64,000 nucleotides of DNA from Pseudodesulfovibrio senegalensis (lineage in GTDB: Bacteria; Desulfobacterota; Desulfovibrionia; Desulfovibrionales; Desulfovibrionaceae). The notes below the pieces were generated by a model that was not told the DNA's origin, did no database searches, and worked only from the letters and a program-made list of their open reading frames with translations. Location: NCBI RefSeq assembly GCF_008830225.1, contig NZ_WAIE01000002.1, positions 62,001 to 126,000 of the forward strand, written 5' to 3'. Within the stretch, counting starts at the first letter, position 1. Each line of letters opens with the position of its first letter. A program made the position numbers and the translations under genes. Shown here piece after piece: positions 1 through 6,879 of this stretch.

Positions 1-163
1 CGCCGTTTTCGCCAACGGCCGCCACGACCTTTTCGGCTTCTTCCGGACGGCTCACATAGGTGAACCAGACTTCAAGACCGTCCTGCGCGAGACGTTCGAC
101 AATGGCGCGGCCGATGCCGCGGGAGCCGCCCGTCACCAGCGCGATGTTCGGAAGATCACTCAT
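1..163 (-). CDS. fabG: 3-oxoacyl-ACP reductase FabG (N-terminal part, runs off the window)
   Basis: NADPH-dependent reduction of 3-oxoacyl-ACP in the fatty-acid elongation cycle. Only the first 54 codons are present. The reading begins MSDLPNIALVTGGSRGIGRA, with the Rossmann dinucleotide-binding signature TGGSRGIG of classical short-chain dehydrogenases. The ATG at 163-161 is preceded by a GAGGAAA ribosome-binding site. It is the last visible gene of DUF177-rpmF-plsX-fabH-fabG, which supports FabG over the many other short-chain dehydrogenases. The catalytic Ser-Tyr-Lys lies outside the window. Confidence 0.82.
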   Translation of the reverse strand, partial: MSDLPNIALVTGGSRGIGRAIVERLAQDGLEVWFTYVSRPEEAEKVVAAVGENG

Positions 164-266
164 AGTTGTCGGTTTCCTCGTCTGTGGTTTGTTCTATCGA
201 TGGAATCAGATATACCAAACCGGCCATGACTGCAAATCCACGGCAAATGATTGTTTGAAATCCGTG

Positions 267-1250
267 TTAATACTGCAACAGCGCCGACGCCCATGTGAAA
301 CCGCCGCCGAATGCCGTAAGCATAACCAGATTCCCTTCTTTCAGGAAGCCGGTTTCGTCCGCCTCGGAAAGGGCAAGGGGCACGGACGCGGCAGAAGTGT
401 TGCCGAATCGTTGCACATTGGAATAAACCTGCTCCGCGGGAATCTCGAATTTGCGGCCCACCGCGTCGATGATTCTCCAGTTGGCCTGGTGCGGAATGAG
501 CACGTCCACGTCCTTGTTGGTCAGGTTGTTATCTTCCAGTATCTGGTTGCAGATGCCGGTCATGGAACGTACGGCGTGCTTGAAGATTTCGCGGCCCTGC
601 ATCTGGATGAAATACTCGGGGCCCACGGTGTCGCCCAACTTGTAGGTGGCTGCGGAGCCGCCGCCGGAAACCGTGAGCAGGTTGGCCAGGGATCCGTCCG
701 TGGACAGTTTCACGTCCAGCAGCTTCGGGCCTTCGCCACCCTGGGTCAGGATGGCCGCCCCGGCACCGTCGCCGAAAAGCACGCAGGTGGAGCGGTCTTC
801 GAAGTTGGTCCTGTGGGTCAGCACTTCAACACCGATGACCAGAACCTTGGCTTCGGGGTGCAGTGCCAATATGGCGCGCGCGTTTTCCAGCCCGAAAATG
901 AAGCCCGAGCAGGCCGCGCTGATGTCATAGGCCACACGGTGCTTGAGGCCGAGCTTTTCCTGAACCACGCAGGCACCGGAGGGAACCACGTGGTCCGCCG
1001 TGATGGTGCCCATGATGATGTGGGTCAGTTCCTCGGCTTCCATGCCCGCGTTTTTCAGGGCCATGCGGGCCGCGCCCACGGCCAGGTCGCTGTTGTACTC
1101 GCCTTCGGACACCACGTGGCGTTCCTTGATGCCCGTGCGGGTGGTTATCCATTCGTCCGAGGTGTCGACGATGGCTTCGAAGTCGGCGTTGGTCAGGATT
1201 TTCTCGGGTACATGGCGGCCGAGTCCGCGAATGACGATATCGTTGCTCAT
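267..1250 (-). CDS. fabH: 3-oxoacyl-ACP synthase III (FabH)
   Basis: Condenses acetyl-CoA with malonyl-ACP to start type II fatty-acid synthesis in the cytoplasm. The 327-residue length is normal. The triad can be read directly: Cys114 in SAACSGF, His254 in PHQAN and Asn284 in GNTSAAS. The glycine-rich C-terminal GGGFTWAS is also present. The gene lies 33 bp after plsX and about 100 bp before fabG, the usual lipid-synthesis order. Start ATG at 1250, followed by SNDIVIRGLG, which matches the family N-terminus. Nothing looks abnormal. Confidence 0.95.
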   Translation of the reverse strand: MSNDIVIRGLGRHVPEKILTNADFEAIVDTSDEWITTRTGIKERHVVSEGEYNSDLAVGAARMALKNAGMEAEELTHIIMGTITADHVVPSGACVVQEKLGLKHRVAYDISAACSGFIFGLENARAILALHPEAKVLVIGVEVLTHRTNFEDRSTCVLFGDGAGAAILTQGGEGPKLLDVKLSTDGSLANLLTVSGGGSAATYKLGDTVGPEYFIQMQGREIFKHAVRSMTGICNQILEDNNLTNKDVDVLIPHQANWRIIDAVGRKFEIPAEQVYSNVQRFGNTSAASVPLALSEADETGFLKEGNLVMLTAFGGGFTWASALLQY

Positions 1251-1283
1251 GATTGGGGTGGGGTTTGAGTCGTCGTCGGGCGA

Positions 1284-2333
1284 TCAGGCTGCAGAGTTGT
1301 GTTCTCCGCTCCCGGCTCCGTTGGACAGGCTCTGGTGAGCATCCAGTCCGGCGGCGAGGTGTTCGTGGGCCTTGTTGGTCACGAAGGTCGCCGCCATGAG
1401 GATGGCGTTGGTCATGGCCTTGGGGTTGCTCTTGCCGTGACATACCACGGCCAGTCCCTTGAGACCAAGCAGGGGGGCGCCGCCATATTCGGCGTAATCC
1501 ACCACTTTCTTGAACCGCTTGAACGCGCGCATGGAGAGCATTGCGCCCAGCTTGGAAAGCAGGCTGCTCTTGAGTTCGCGTTTCATTATCTTGTTCATGG
1601 AGCCGGCGAGTCCTTCGGAAAGCTTCAGGGCGATGTTGCCCACAAAGCCGTCGCAGACCACCACGTCCACATCGCCGGTAAAGATGTCCCGGCCTTCCAC
1701 ATTGCCGATGAAGTTGAGGTCCGAACTGCGGAAGAGGTCGAACGAATCCTTGACCATGGCGTTGCCCTTGCCTTCCTCCTCTCCGATGGAAAGAAGGCCG
1801 ACCGTGGGTTTTTCCACGCCCAGAACATCGCGGGAAAGCACGTCGGCCATGAGGCCGAACTGCAGCAGGTGGCTGGGTTTGGAATCCACGTTGGCGCCCA
1901 CGTCAATGAGCACCACGGGGTTCTTTTCCGTGGGCATGACGCTGGCCAGAGCCGGACGCTGCACGCCTTTGATCCTGCCCAGCACGAACATGCCGCAGGC
2001 CACGGTGGCACCGGAATTACCCGCACTGACAACGCCGTCCGCCTTGCCTTCGCGCACAAGGCGACAGGCAACCTGAATGGAAGAATCGCGCTTGCGGCGC
2101 AACGCGTCCGCAGGCTTGTCTTCCATTTCGACAATCTGGGTGGTGTGGACCACGTCGATGTCAAGGCCCCCGGCAGAATTCGCGGCCAGTTCCTTGCGGA
2201 TGCTGTCCTCGTCTCCCACGAGGGTTATGGCGACGCCTTCCCGTGCGGCCTTAACGGCCGCAGGCACGACGATGTGGGGGCCGAAATCGCCCCCCATGGC
2301 GTCGACGGCAATGCGCGGTTTGTCGTTAGGCAT
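1284..2333 (-). CDS. plsX: phosphate acyltransferase PlsX
   Basis: Converts acyl-ACP to acyl-phosphate for the PlsY route of phospholipid synthesis; a peripheral cytoplasmic enzyme. About 349 residues, with the diagnostic N-terminal IAVDAMGGDFGP and the later SAGNSGATVA and IDVGANVD segments. I chose the ATG at 2333, which overlaps the rpmF stop (ATGCCTAA). An in-frame GTG at 2339 is an alternative. Neither has a strong ribosome-binding site, so translation is probably coupled to rpmF. It sits between rpmF and fabH as in many bacteria. The C-terminal 25 residues are hydrophilic and probably a poorly conserved tail. Confidence 0.94.
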   Translation of the reverse strand: MPNDKPRIAVDAMGGDFGPHIVVPAAVKAAREGVAITLVGDEDSIRKELAANSAGGLDIDVVHTTQIVEMEDKPADALRRKRDSSIQVACRLVREGKADGVVSAGNSGATVACGMFVLGRIKGVQRPALASVMPTEKNPVVLIDVGANVDSKPSHLLQFGLMADVLSRDVLGVEKPTVGLLSIGEEEGKGNAMVKDSFDLFRSSDLNFIGNVEGRDIFTGDVDVVVCDGFVGNIALKLSEGLAGSMNKIMKRELKSSLLSKLGAMLSMRAFKRFKKVVDYAEYGGAPLLGLKGLAVVCHGKSNPKAMTNAILMAATFVTNKAHEHLAAGLDAHQSLSNGAGSGEHNSAA

Positions 2334-2505
2334 CTTCACGGTTCAGAGCCTGACGGCCCTTGTAGCTGCCGCAGGAATCGCAAGCGCGATGGGGCAGCAC
2401 GGGTTCGCCGCATTCGCAGTAGACCACGTTGGGAGTAGCCACATGGTCATGGGCGCGACGATTACCTTTGCGGGAACGGGAAGTCTTTTTCTTGGGGACT
2501 GCCAT
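2326..2505 (-). CDS. rpmF: 50S ribosomal protein L32
   Basis: Small zinc-ribbon protein of the large ribosomal subunit, 59 residues. It begins MAVPKKKTSRSRKGNRRAHD, typical of L32. The zinc ligands are visible as Cys30, Cys32, Cys42 and Cys45, so this is the cysteine-containing form. A ribosome-binding site (AAGGAGAAA) precedes the ATG at 2505. The stop overlaps the plsX start, and the DUF177 gene lies 70 bp upstream, reproducing the common DUF177-rpmF-plsX-fabH operon. Confidence 0.96.
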   Translation of the reverse strand: MAVPKKKTSRSRKGNRRAHDHVATPNVVYCECGEPVLPHRACDSCGSYKGRQALNREDA

Positions 2506-2575
2506 GATATTTCTCCTTGGGAGTGAATTTTCCTGAATTCGTGTATTTTTGCCCTCGTCCTTTTGACGAGGGGGA

Positions 2576-3109
2576 TTACTTTATCTTCAAATCGCGGAAG
2601 ACTGCAAGTCTTGGATCGCTGTCATCCTGATCGCAGATGCACTCCTCGGTGTTGAGGTCGCGTCCGCACCCGGGACACAGGCCCTTGCAGGCTTCATTGC
2701 ACAAGGGTTTCACCGGCAGGGTGAGCACCAGCTCTTCCCAGAGCAGTGCGCCCATGTCGAACTCCAGTGTGCCGTCCTTGCGTTTGCGCAGGCGGGGCAC
2801 GTCGGCTTCCTGGTCTTCCTGTTCACCGCCCAGTTCCTCGTAGGCGTCGAACGTGGTGTTCACGGCGAATTCAAACTGCCGTGCGCAACGGTCGCAGGCC
2901 AGCTTGACCGACCCGTGCAGCTCGCCGCGCACCAGCACGGCATTTTCGCCCTGCATCATGACCGTTGCCGAGGCGTGGAGGTCTTCGTCCCCCGGACGCA
3001 AGGCAATGGCGAACTCCTTCCATCGGTCCTGCCAGACGGCCTGGTCCGTAAAAGAAAATACCCGGCCCTCCGCCGGGATATCGTTGAGTGCTACCCAAAG
3101 TTCGGTCAT
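2576..3109 (-). CDS. DUF177 (YceD-family) protein
   Basis: A 177-residue protein of the YceD/DUF177 family, linked in other bacteria to 23S rRNA or large-subunit biogenesis and nearly always found before rpmF. It contains CDRCARQFEF in the middle and the C-terminal CPGCGRDLN segment with a Cys-rich turn, both typical of the family. I placed the start at ATG 3109 (MTELWVAL) because AGGAG lies about 11 bases upstream. An earlier in-frame ATG at 3148 would add 13 unlikely residues and lacks such a site. A TTGACA/TATAGG promoter lies about 50 bp upstream. Confidence 0.85.
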   Translation of the reverse strand: MTELWVALNDIPAEGRVFSFTDQAVWQDRWKEFAIALRPGDEDLHASATVMMQGENAVLVRGELHGSVKLACDRCARQFEFAVNTTFDAYEELGGEQEDQEADVPRLRKRKDGTLEFDMGALLWEELVLTLPVKPLCNEACKGLCPGCGRDLNTEECICDQDDSDPRLAVFRDLKIK

Positions 3110-3157
3110 GTTTTTTCTGCTCCTGTGCGTGGTGCCCTTCGTGGGCAACCGGTGATT

Positions 3158-3185
3158 CCTATATGGGAAGTTTTTCTCTTGTCAA
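3158..3185 (-). promoter_or_regulatory. sigma-70 promoter of DUF177-rpmF-plsX-fabH-fabG
   Basis: On the minus strand, a perfect -35 TTGACA (3185-3180) is separated by 16 bp from a -10 TATAGG (3163-3158). It lies about 50 bp upstream of the DUF177 start and faces away from rpmB. The -10 box matches 4 of 6 positions. Confidence 0.6.
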
Positions 3186-3316
3186 GAAAAAAACCCTTGC
3201 CTTTTGCATGGCGAGGAGCTAATGAAACTCCTCCCGCCGCCTGACCCCGGGGTTCCCGCAGTGCAGGTGGCTACTATAAACGCAAAATTTTTTTTTGAAT
3301 ACACGAGGAGGTCGTC

Positions 3317-3514
3317 ATGTCTCAGGTTTGTGAAATATGCGGAAAGGGTCCGGCCACGGGCAACAACGTGTCCCACTCCCACATCAAGACCCGCCGCCGC
3401 TTCATGCCCAACCTGCAAAAGGTTCGTCATCAGCTGGAGTCCGGTCAGGTTGTGACCATCAAGGCCTGCACCCGCTGCATCCGCAACGGTGCCGTGGTCA
3501 AGCCCGTCAAGTAG
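3317..3514 (+). CDS. rpmB: 50S ribosomal protein L28
   Basis: Large-subunit ribosomal protein, 65 residues. It starts [12 protein letters not shown] and has the family core [16 protein letters not shown]. Two CxxC pairs (CEIC at 5-8, CTRC near 51-54) indicate the zinc-binding form. A strong GAGGAGG site lies 5 bases before the ATG. It is divergent from the DUF177-rpmF operon and followed by an intrinsic terminator at 3541, so it is monocistronic. A TATAAA at 3275-3280 is a possible -10 box, but I see no convincing -35. Confidence 0.96.
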   Translation: MSQVCEICGKGPATGNNVSHSHIKTRRRFMPNLQKVRHQLESGQVVTIKACTRCIRNGAVVKPVK

Positions 3515-3540
3515 TTTTTGGGGCGTTCATTCGTCCGGAA

Positions 3541-3573
3541 AAGCCGCCGACATGATGTCGGCGGCTTTTTTCG
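3541..3573 (+). terminator. intrinsic terminator after rpmB
   Basis: A near-perfect hairpin with arms AAGCCGCCGACAT and ATGTCGGCGGCTT, followed by a run of Ts, 26 bp after the rpmB stop. Confidence 0.9.
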
Positions 3574-3605
3574 TTTGCTTTTTTGTCTTCGCCTTTGGCG
3601 TCTGT

Positions 3606-3665
3606 TGTGCAAATTTGCGCACTCCATTGGTGCAATGTGCAAGCGTCAGTGAAGGGCGTTGCACA
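3606..3665 (+). promoter_or_regulatory. cluster of TGTGCAA/TTGCACA boxes (candidate operator)
   Basis: Within 60 bp there is an imperfect palindrome TGTGCAAATTTGCGCA (3606-3621), TGCAA at 3631, TGTGCAA (3636-3642) and an inverted TTGCACA (3659-3665). The same box recurs in the 10.9-11.35 kb intergenic region. It lies about 65-125 bp upstream of a sigma-54 promoter, where an activator would bind. The cognate protein is unknown. Confidence 0.4.
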
Positions 3666-3728
3666 TGCTTTCTGCCAAAACGAATCTCGAAAAAATATAA
3701 GTATCAGTTTTTTCAGGTATTGTGTCTG

Positions 3729-3744
3729 TGGCACGGTATCTGCT
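3729..3744 (+). promoter_or_regulatory. sigma-54 (-24/-12) promoter without an obvious gene
   Basis: TGGCACGGTATCTGCT matches the RpoN consensus TGGCACG-N4-TTGCW at all but one core base, and the GG to GC spacing is exactly 10 bp. The predicted start of transcription is near 3755, reading toward the terminator at 3871. No gene is encoded on this strand before that terminator. Confidence 0.65.
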
Positions 3745-3754
3745 TTGTGCTGTG

Positions 3755-3908
3755 TCGAAAGCATGATCCGGTTGATTGTCTTGCCGGATTACGGAAATGG
3801 TTGAAGAGAAAGTCACCACCTCTCCTTCTTGTGTGTTTTCGCCGCACCCTCCGCGCGGCAGACACAAAAAAAAGGCCCCCATGGTTGCAGGGGGCCTTTT
3901 CTTTTTTT
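3755..3908 (+). ncRNA. candidate sigma-54-dependent small RNA
   Basis: The segment between the sigma-54 promoter and the next T-rich hairpin would give a transcript of about 150 nt. It contains only a 13-codon reading (ATG at 3763) without a ribosome-binding site. It converges on gltX and shares that gene's bidirectional terminator. This is inference from promoter and terminator geometry; no known RNA family is recognised. Confidence 0.35.
3869..3908. terminator. bidirectional intrinsic terminator (gltX and candidate sRNA)
   Basis: Arms AAAGGCCCCC (3871-3880) and GGGGGCCTTT flank a 9-nt loop. A T run follows on the plus strand and an equivalent run follows on the minus strand, so it can end both gltX and any plus-strand transcript. 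Confidence 0.85.
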
Positions 3909-3926
3909 GCCGAAGGGCTGTCGTTT

Positions 3927-5333
3927 CTAGAATTCAACGGCCCGTTTGATGCGCGCCATGGTCTGGGCCTTGCCCAGCACCGCCAGGGTCTCGAACAGTC
4001 CCGGGCTTTTGGTGGTGCCTGTCACGGCCACGCGGGTGGGCTGGGCGATCTCCTTGAACTTGATGCCTTTTGCATCCACGAAGCCGCGCATGACGGATTC
4101 CACGTTTTCCTCATCGAACTCGTCCAGCTCGTCCAGCTTTGCAGCCAGTTCTTCAAGCAGGCTTTTGGCCTCGTCCGTGAGGAATTTGTTCACGGCCTTT
4201 TCGTCGTAGGACAGGAACGCGGTGTCCACCATGAAGGGGCGGGCCTGTTCCAGCATGTCCACGATTGATTTGGCGCGGGGCTGGAGCAGCGGAGCCACCT
4301 TGACCAGCAGGGCGTGGTCCACCTTGGCGGCTTCCTCGTCACCCACCTCGCGAGCCAGGAAATCCTTCATGAGCGTGGCCAGCCGTTCGGGGTCGGCCTG
4401 CTGCATGTACTGGCTGTTGACCCATTCGAACTTCTTGAGGTCGAACACCGATGCCGAGTTGCCCAGCCCTTCCGGGTGGAAGAGCTCGACCAGTTCCTCG
4501 CGGGAGAACAATTCCTGGTCGCCGTGGGACCAGCCCAGACGCACGAGGTAGTTGACCACGGCTTCGGGCAGGTAGCCCATTTTTTCGTATTCCATGACCG
4601 AGAGCGCGCCGTGGCGCTTGGAAAGTTTTTTCTTGTCCGGGCCGAGGATCATGGGCACGTGGCCGAATTGAGGCACGTCCCAGCCCATGGCCTTGTAGAT
4701 GAGGATCTGGCGCGGGGTGTTGTTGACGTGGTCGTCGCCACGCAGCACGCTGGTCACGCCCATGTCGTGATCGTCCACCACCACGGCGAGGTTGTAGGTG
4801 GGCGTGCCGTCCGAACGACGCAGGATCATGTCATCCATTTCAATATTTTCCACGGCGATGGGACCCTTGACCATGTCGTTGAAGGCCGTGGTGCCTTCCT
4901 GCGGCGCCTTGAGCCGAACCACCCGGTCCGGTCCGGGGCCGAGGCCCTTTTCGCGGCAGGTGCCGTCATACTTGGGCTTGCGGCCTTCCTTCATGGCCTT
5001 TTGGCGCATGGCGTCCACCTGCTCCTTGCTACAGTCGCAGTAGTAGGCGTTGCCCGAGGCCACGAGTTGGTCGATGACCTCGTTGTGGCGGTCCGCGCGG
5101 GTGGACTGAAAGACGATGTCGCCGTCATGGTCCAGGCCGAGCCAGTCCATGGCGTCGATGATGGCGTCGATGGCTTCCTGCGTGCTGCGCTGCCGGTCGG
5201 TGTCCTCGATGCGCAGGACGAATTCGCCGCCCTTGCTGCGGGCCATGAGCCATGCGAACAGTGCGGTGCGCGCGCCGCCGATGTGCAGGAATCCGGTAGG
5301 ACTGGGGGCGAATCTGGATATGGTTTTACCCAT
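3927..5333 (-). CDS. gltX: glutamyl-tRNA synthetase
   Basis: Class I aminoacyl-tRNA synthetase that charges tRNA-Glu. The 468-residue length is normal. The HIGH-type motif reads HIGG at 17-20 (after RFAPSPTGFL) and the KMSKS-type motif reads KLSKR at 236-240, both standard for GluRS. The C-terminal anticodon-binding helices are present. I cannot tell whether it is discriminating or also charges tRNA-Gln. It follows a nifU-like gene on the same strand, with a weak terminator-like hairpin between them, and ends at the terminator near 3900. Confidence 0.95.
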   Translation of the reverse strand: MGKTISRFAPSPTGFLHIGGARTALFAWLMARSKGGEFVLRIEDTDRQRSTQEAIDAIIDAMDWLGLDHDGDIVFQSTRADRHNEVIDQLVASGNAYYCDCSKEQVDAMRQKAMKEGRKPKYDGTCREKGLGPGPDRVVRLKAPQEGTTAFNDMVKGPIAVENIEMDDMILRRSDGTPTYNLAVVVDDHDMGVTSVLRGDDHVNNTPRQILIYKAMGWDVPQFGHVPMILGPDKKKLSKRHGALSVMEYEKMGYLPEAVVNYLVRLGWSHGDQELFSREELVELFHPEGLGNSASVFDLKKFEWVNSQYMQQADPERLATLMKDFLAREVGDEEAAKVDHALLVKVAPLLQPRAKSIVDMLEQARPFMVDTAFLSYDEKAVNKFLTDEAKSLLEELAAKLDELDEFDEENVESVMRGFVDAKGIKFKEIAQPTRVAVTGTTKSPGLFETLAVLGKAQTMARIKRAVEF

Positions 5334-5360
5334 GGTGTGTCTCCACGTTGTTGCCGGTCA

Positions 5361-5400
5361 AAAAAAGGGGCCGGGCCCGGTCCCGTTCGGGGCCGGACAC
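5361..5400 (-). terminator. possible weak terminator or attenuator between nifU-like gene and gltX
   Basis: On the minus strand a very GC-rich self-complementary stretch (GGGACCGGGCCCGGCCCC) is followed directly by seven Ts. The stem is short and can fold in more than one way, so it may reduce rather than stop read-through into gltX. Confidence 0.35.
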
Positions 5401-5428
5401 GGCATAAATGCGTTGGTTCAGACGGGGA

Positions 5429-5650
5429 TCAGACGGCTTCCACGCCTTTGACTTCGGGAACCAGCTTGAGCACGGTGCGCTCAATGCCGTTCTTGAGGGT
5501 GATCTGGGACATGGGGCATCCCTGGCAGGCGCCCTGAAGGCGGACCTGAACAATGCCGTTGTCCGTTATGTCGACCAGTTCGACGTCGCCGCCGTCCGCC
5601 TGCAGCATGGGGCGTACCTTGTCCAATACCGCTTCGACTTTTTCTCGCAT
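5429..5650 (-). CDS. NifU C-terminal-domain Fe-S scaffold protein
   Basis: A 73-residue stand-alone NifU-like (Nfu) domain, cytoplasmic, expected to carry and deliver an Fe-S cluster. The CxxC that holds the cluster is visible as Cys42 and Cys45 in GACQGCP. The lead sequence [15 protein letters not shown] is typical. A ribosome-binding site (GGAGGACT) precedes the ATG at 5650. It lies between the HDOD gene and gltX on the same strand. No N-terminal NifU domain or NifS gene is nearby, so it is a general scaffold rather than nitrogenase-specific. Confidence 0.9.
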   Translation of the reverse strand: MREKVEAVLDKVRPMLQADGGDVELVDITDNGIVQVRLQGACQGCPMSQITLKNGIERTVLKLVPEVKGVEAV

Positions 5651-5719
5651 GAGAGTCCTCCGTAATCTAGGTAGTGGAGGTCAAGTAAGCACTTTGACGG
5701 GCCGTGTCAAACCTGTGGC

Positions 5720-6799
5720 CTAGGAATCAACCAGTATGCTGAAGGCTTCGTCCAGTTCAGCGTCAAGGGTGGCATGCAGCAGTTCGAGGTGCGCGGGGGT
5801 CAGGCCCACGGATTCCCATACAACCCTGTCCGGCGGTTGGGCAAAGTATTCCCCGCCGGAGCTCAGTCCCAGTCCGGCAGCGATGATTTCCGCACAGTGT
5901 ACCAGGCCCGGCTCGGCCTCTTTCTGCTTTTTCTTGGGAGCATGATGTTCGAGCACGGCCGAAACCAGCACGTAAGGGAAATTCCATTTTCGCAGAAGCA
6001 TGCCGCCAAGGGTGGCGTGGTCAAAACCAAGGCGTTCCTTTTCCGCCTCAAAGAGTTGGGTCTCGGTGGCCCGCGCATGGGCGATGACGTCCCTGCATCG
6101 TTCCGGGACTGTCTTGAACAGCACCAGCTGGCCGATGTCGTGCAACAGTCCGGCCACAAAGCTGCGTTCGGGGTCGCCCTTGCCCAGTATCGTGCACAGC
6201 CTGCGGGCGATGATGCCCACGGCGATGGAATGTTTCCAGAACTGGCGCATATTGACCATTTCCGCGGGGATGTCATCGAAGAGACTCAGCACGGACGTGC
6301 CCACGGCCAGCGTGTTCAGCTGGTTTACGCCCACCACGGTCACCGCGCGGGTGATGGTGTCGATCTGCACGGGCAGGCTGTAGAAGACCGAGTTGACCAT
6401 GCGCAACAGGAATGCGGTCAGGCTGGGATCCTGACTGATGATGGCCGCCAGATCGTCCGACGACGTGTTGGGCGCGTTGATGGCCTGCTGCAATTCCAGA
6501 AAGACCTGCGGCAGGGCAGGGAGTTGCAGCTCCTTGCGCAGGATGTCCAGCGGATCCAGCGCGGTTGCCTCATGGTCTGGTACGGGGGCCGGATCGTTCT
6601 GTTGTTCGCGCTCCGCTTCCGGCGCGGCGGAAAAATCACGGAGCTGGCGTTCCAGTCCGAGCCGCGCAAGGGTCTTGAGCGTGTCGTCCCTGTGGCGGAT
6701 GTGCTTGAAGCGTCGGGAAACCTGCGCCTTTGCCCGTTCGATCATTTCCGGCGGGGGATTTTGCAGTGTAGCGGATTCCGGTGCGGTGTTCGTGCCCAT
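5720..6799 (-). CDS. HDOD-domain protein
   Basis: A 359-residue cytoplasmic protein with an HDOD domain covering roughly residues 85-290, a degenerate HD phosphohydrolase fold used in signalling. It includes LLHDIGQLVLF with His220-Asp221 and the LRMVNSVFYSLP helix typical of the family. The first 80 residues are polar and probably disordered. I chose the ATG at 6799 (MGTNTAPES) because GGGAG lies 7 bases upstream; ATGs at 6817 and 6814 lack a good site. It follows an NtrC-type regulator on the same strand, which suggests a role in that signalling operon. The target is unknown. Confidence 0.85.
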   Translation of the reverse strand: MGTNTAPESATLQNPPPEMIERAKAQVSRRFKHIRHRDDTLKTLARLGLERQLRDFSAAPEAEREQQNDPAPVPDHEATALDPLDILRKELQLPALPQVFLELQQAINAPNTSSDDLAAIISQDPSLTAFLLRMVNSVFYSLPVQIDTITRAVTVVGVNQLNTLAVGTSVLSLFDDIPAEMVNMRQFWKHSIAVGIIARRLCTILGKGDPERSFVAGLLHDIGQLVLFKTVPERCRDVIAHARATETQLFEAEKERLGFDHATLGGMLLRKWNFPYVLVSAVLEHHAPKKKQKEAEPGLVHCAEIIAAGLGLSSGGEYFAQPPDRVVWESVGLTPAHLELLHATLDAELDEAFSILVDS

Positions 6800-6879
6800 A
6801 TGTACTCCCGTCATCATGGTTTGGAGAAAGCATATGGCAAAAAAACCGACAGCGGAAGCAGGTTATTTCCTTGCGGTGA

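Larger units (their letters stand above)
3515..3926. other. intergenic region between convergent rpmB and gltX
   Basis: These 412 bp contain no convincing protein gene. In order they hold the rpmB terminator, the TGTGCAA box cluster, a sigma-54-type promoter and a bidirectional terminator, which together outline a possible small-RNA gene on the plus strand. A 56-codon minus-strand reading with an AAGGAG site near 3822 exists but lies beyond the gltX terminator and shows no recognisable features. Confidence 0.6.

Noticed and set aside
3646-3882. Minus-strand reading with an AAGGAG site (about 56 codons from a GTG near 3813)
   Set aside because: It lies beyond the gltX terminator, has no promoter and no recognisable protein features. 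The purine-rich site is explained by chance in this AT-rich gap.
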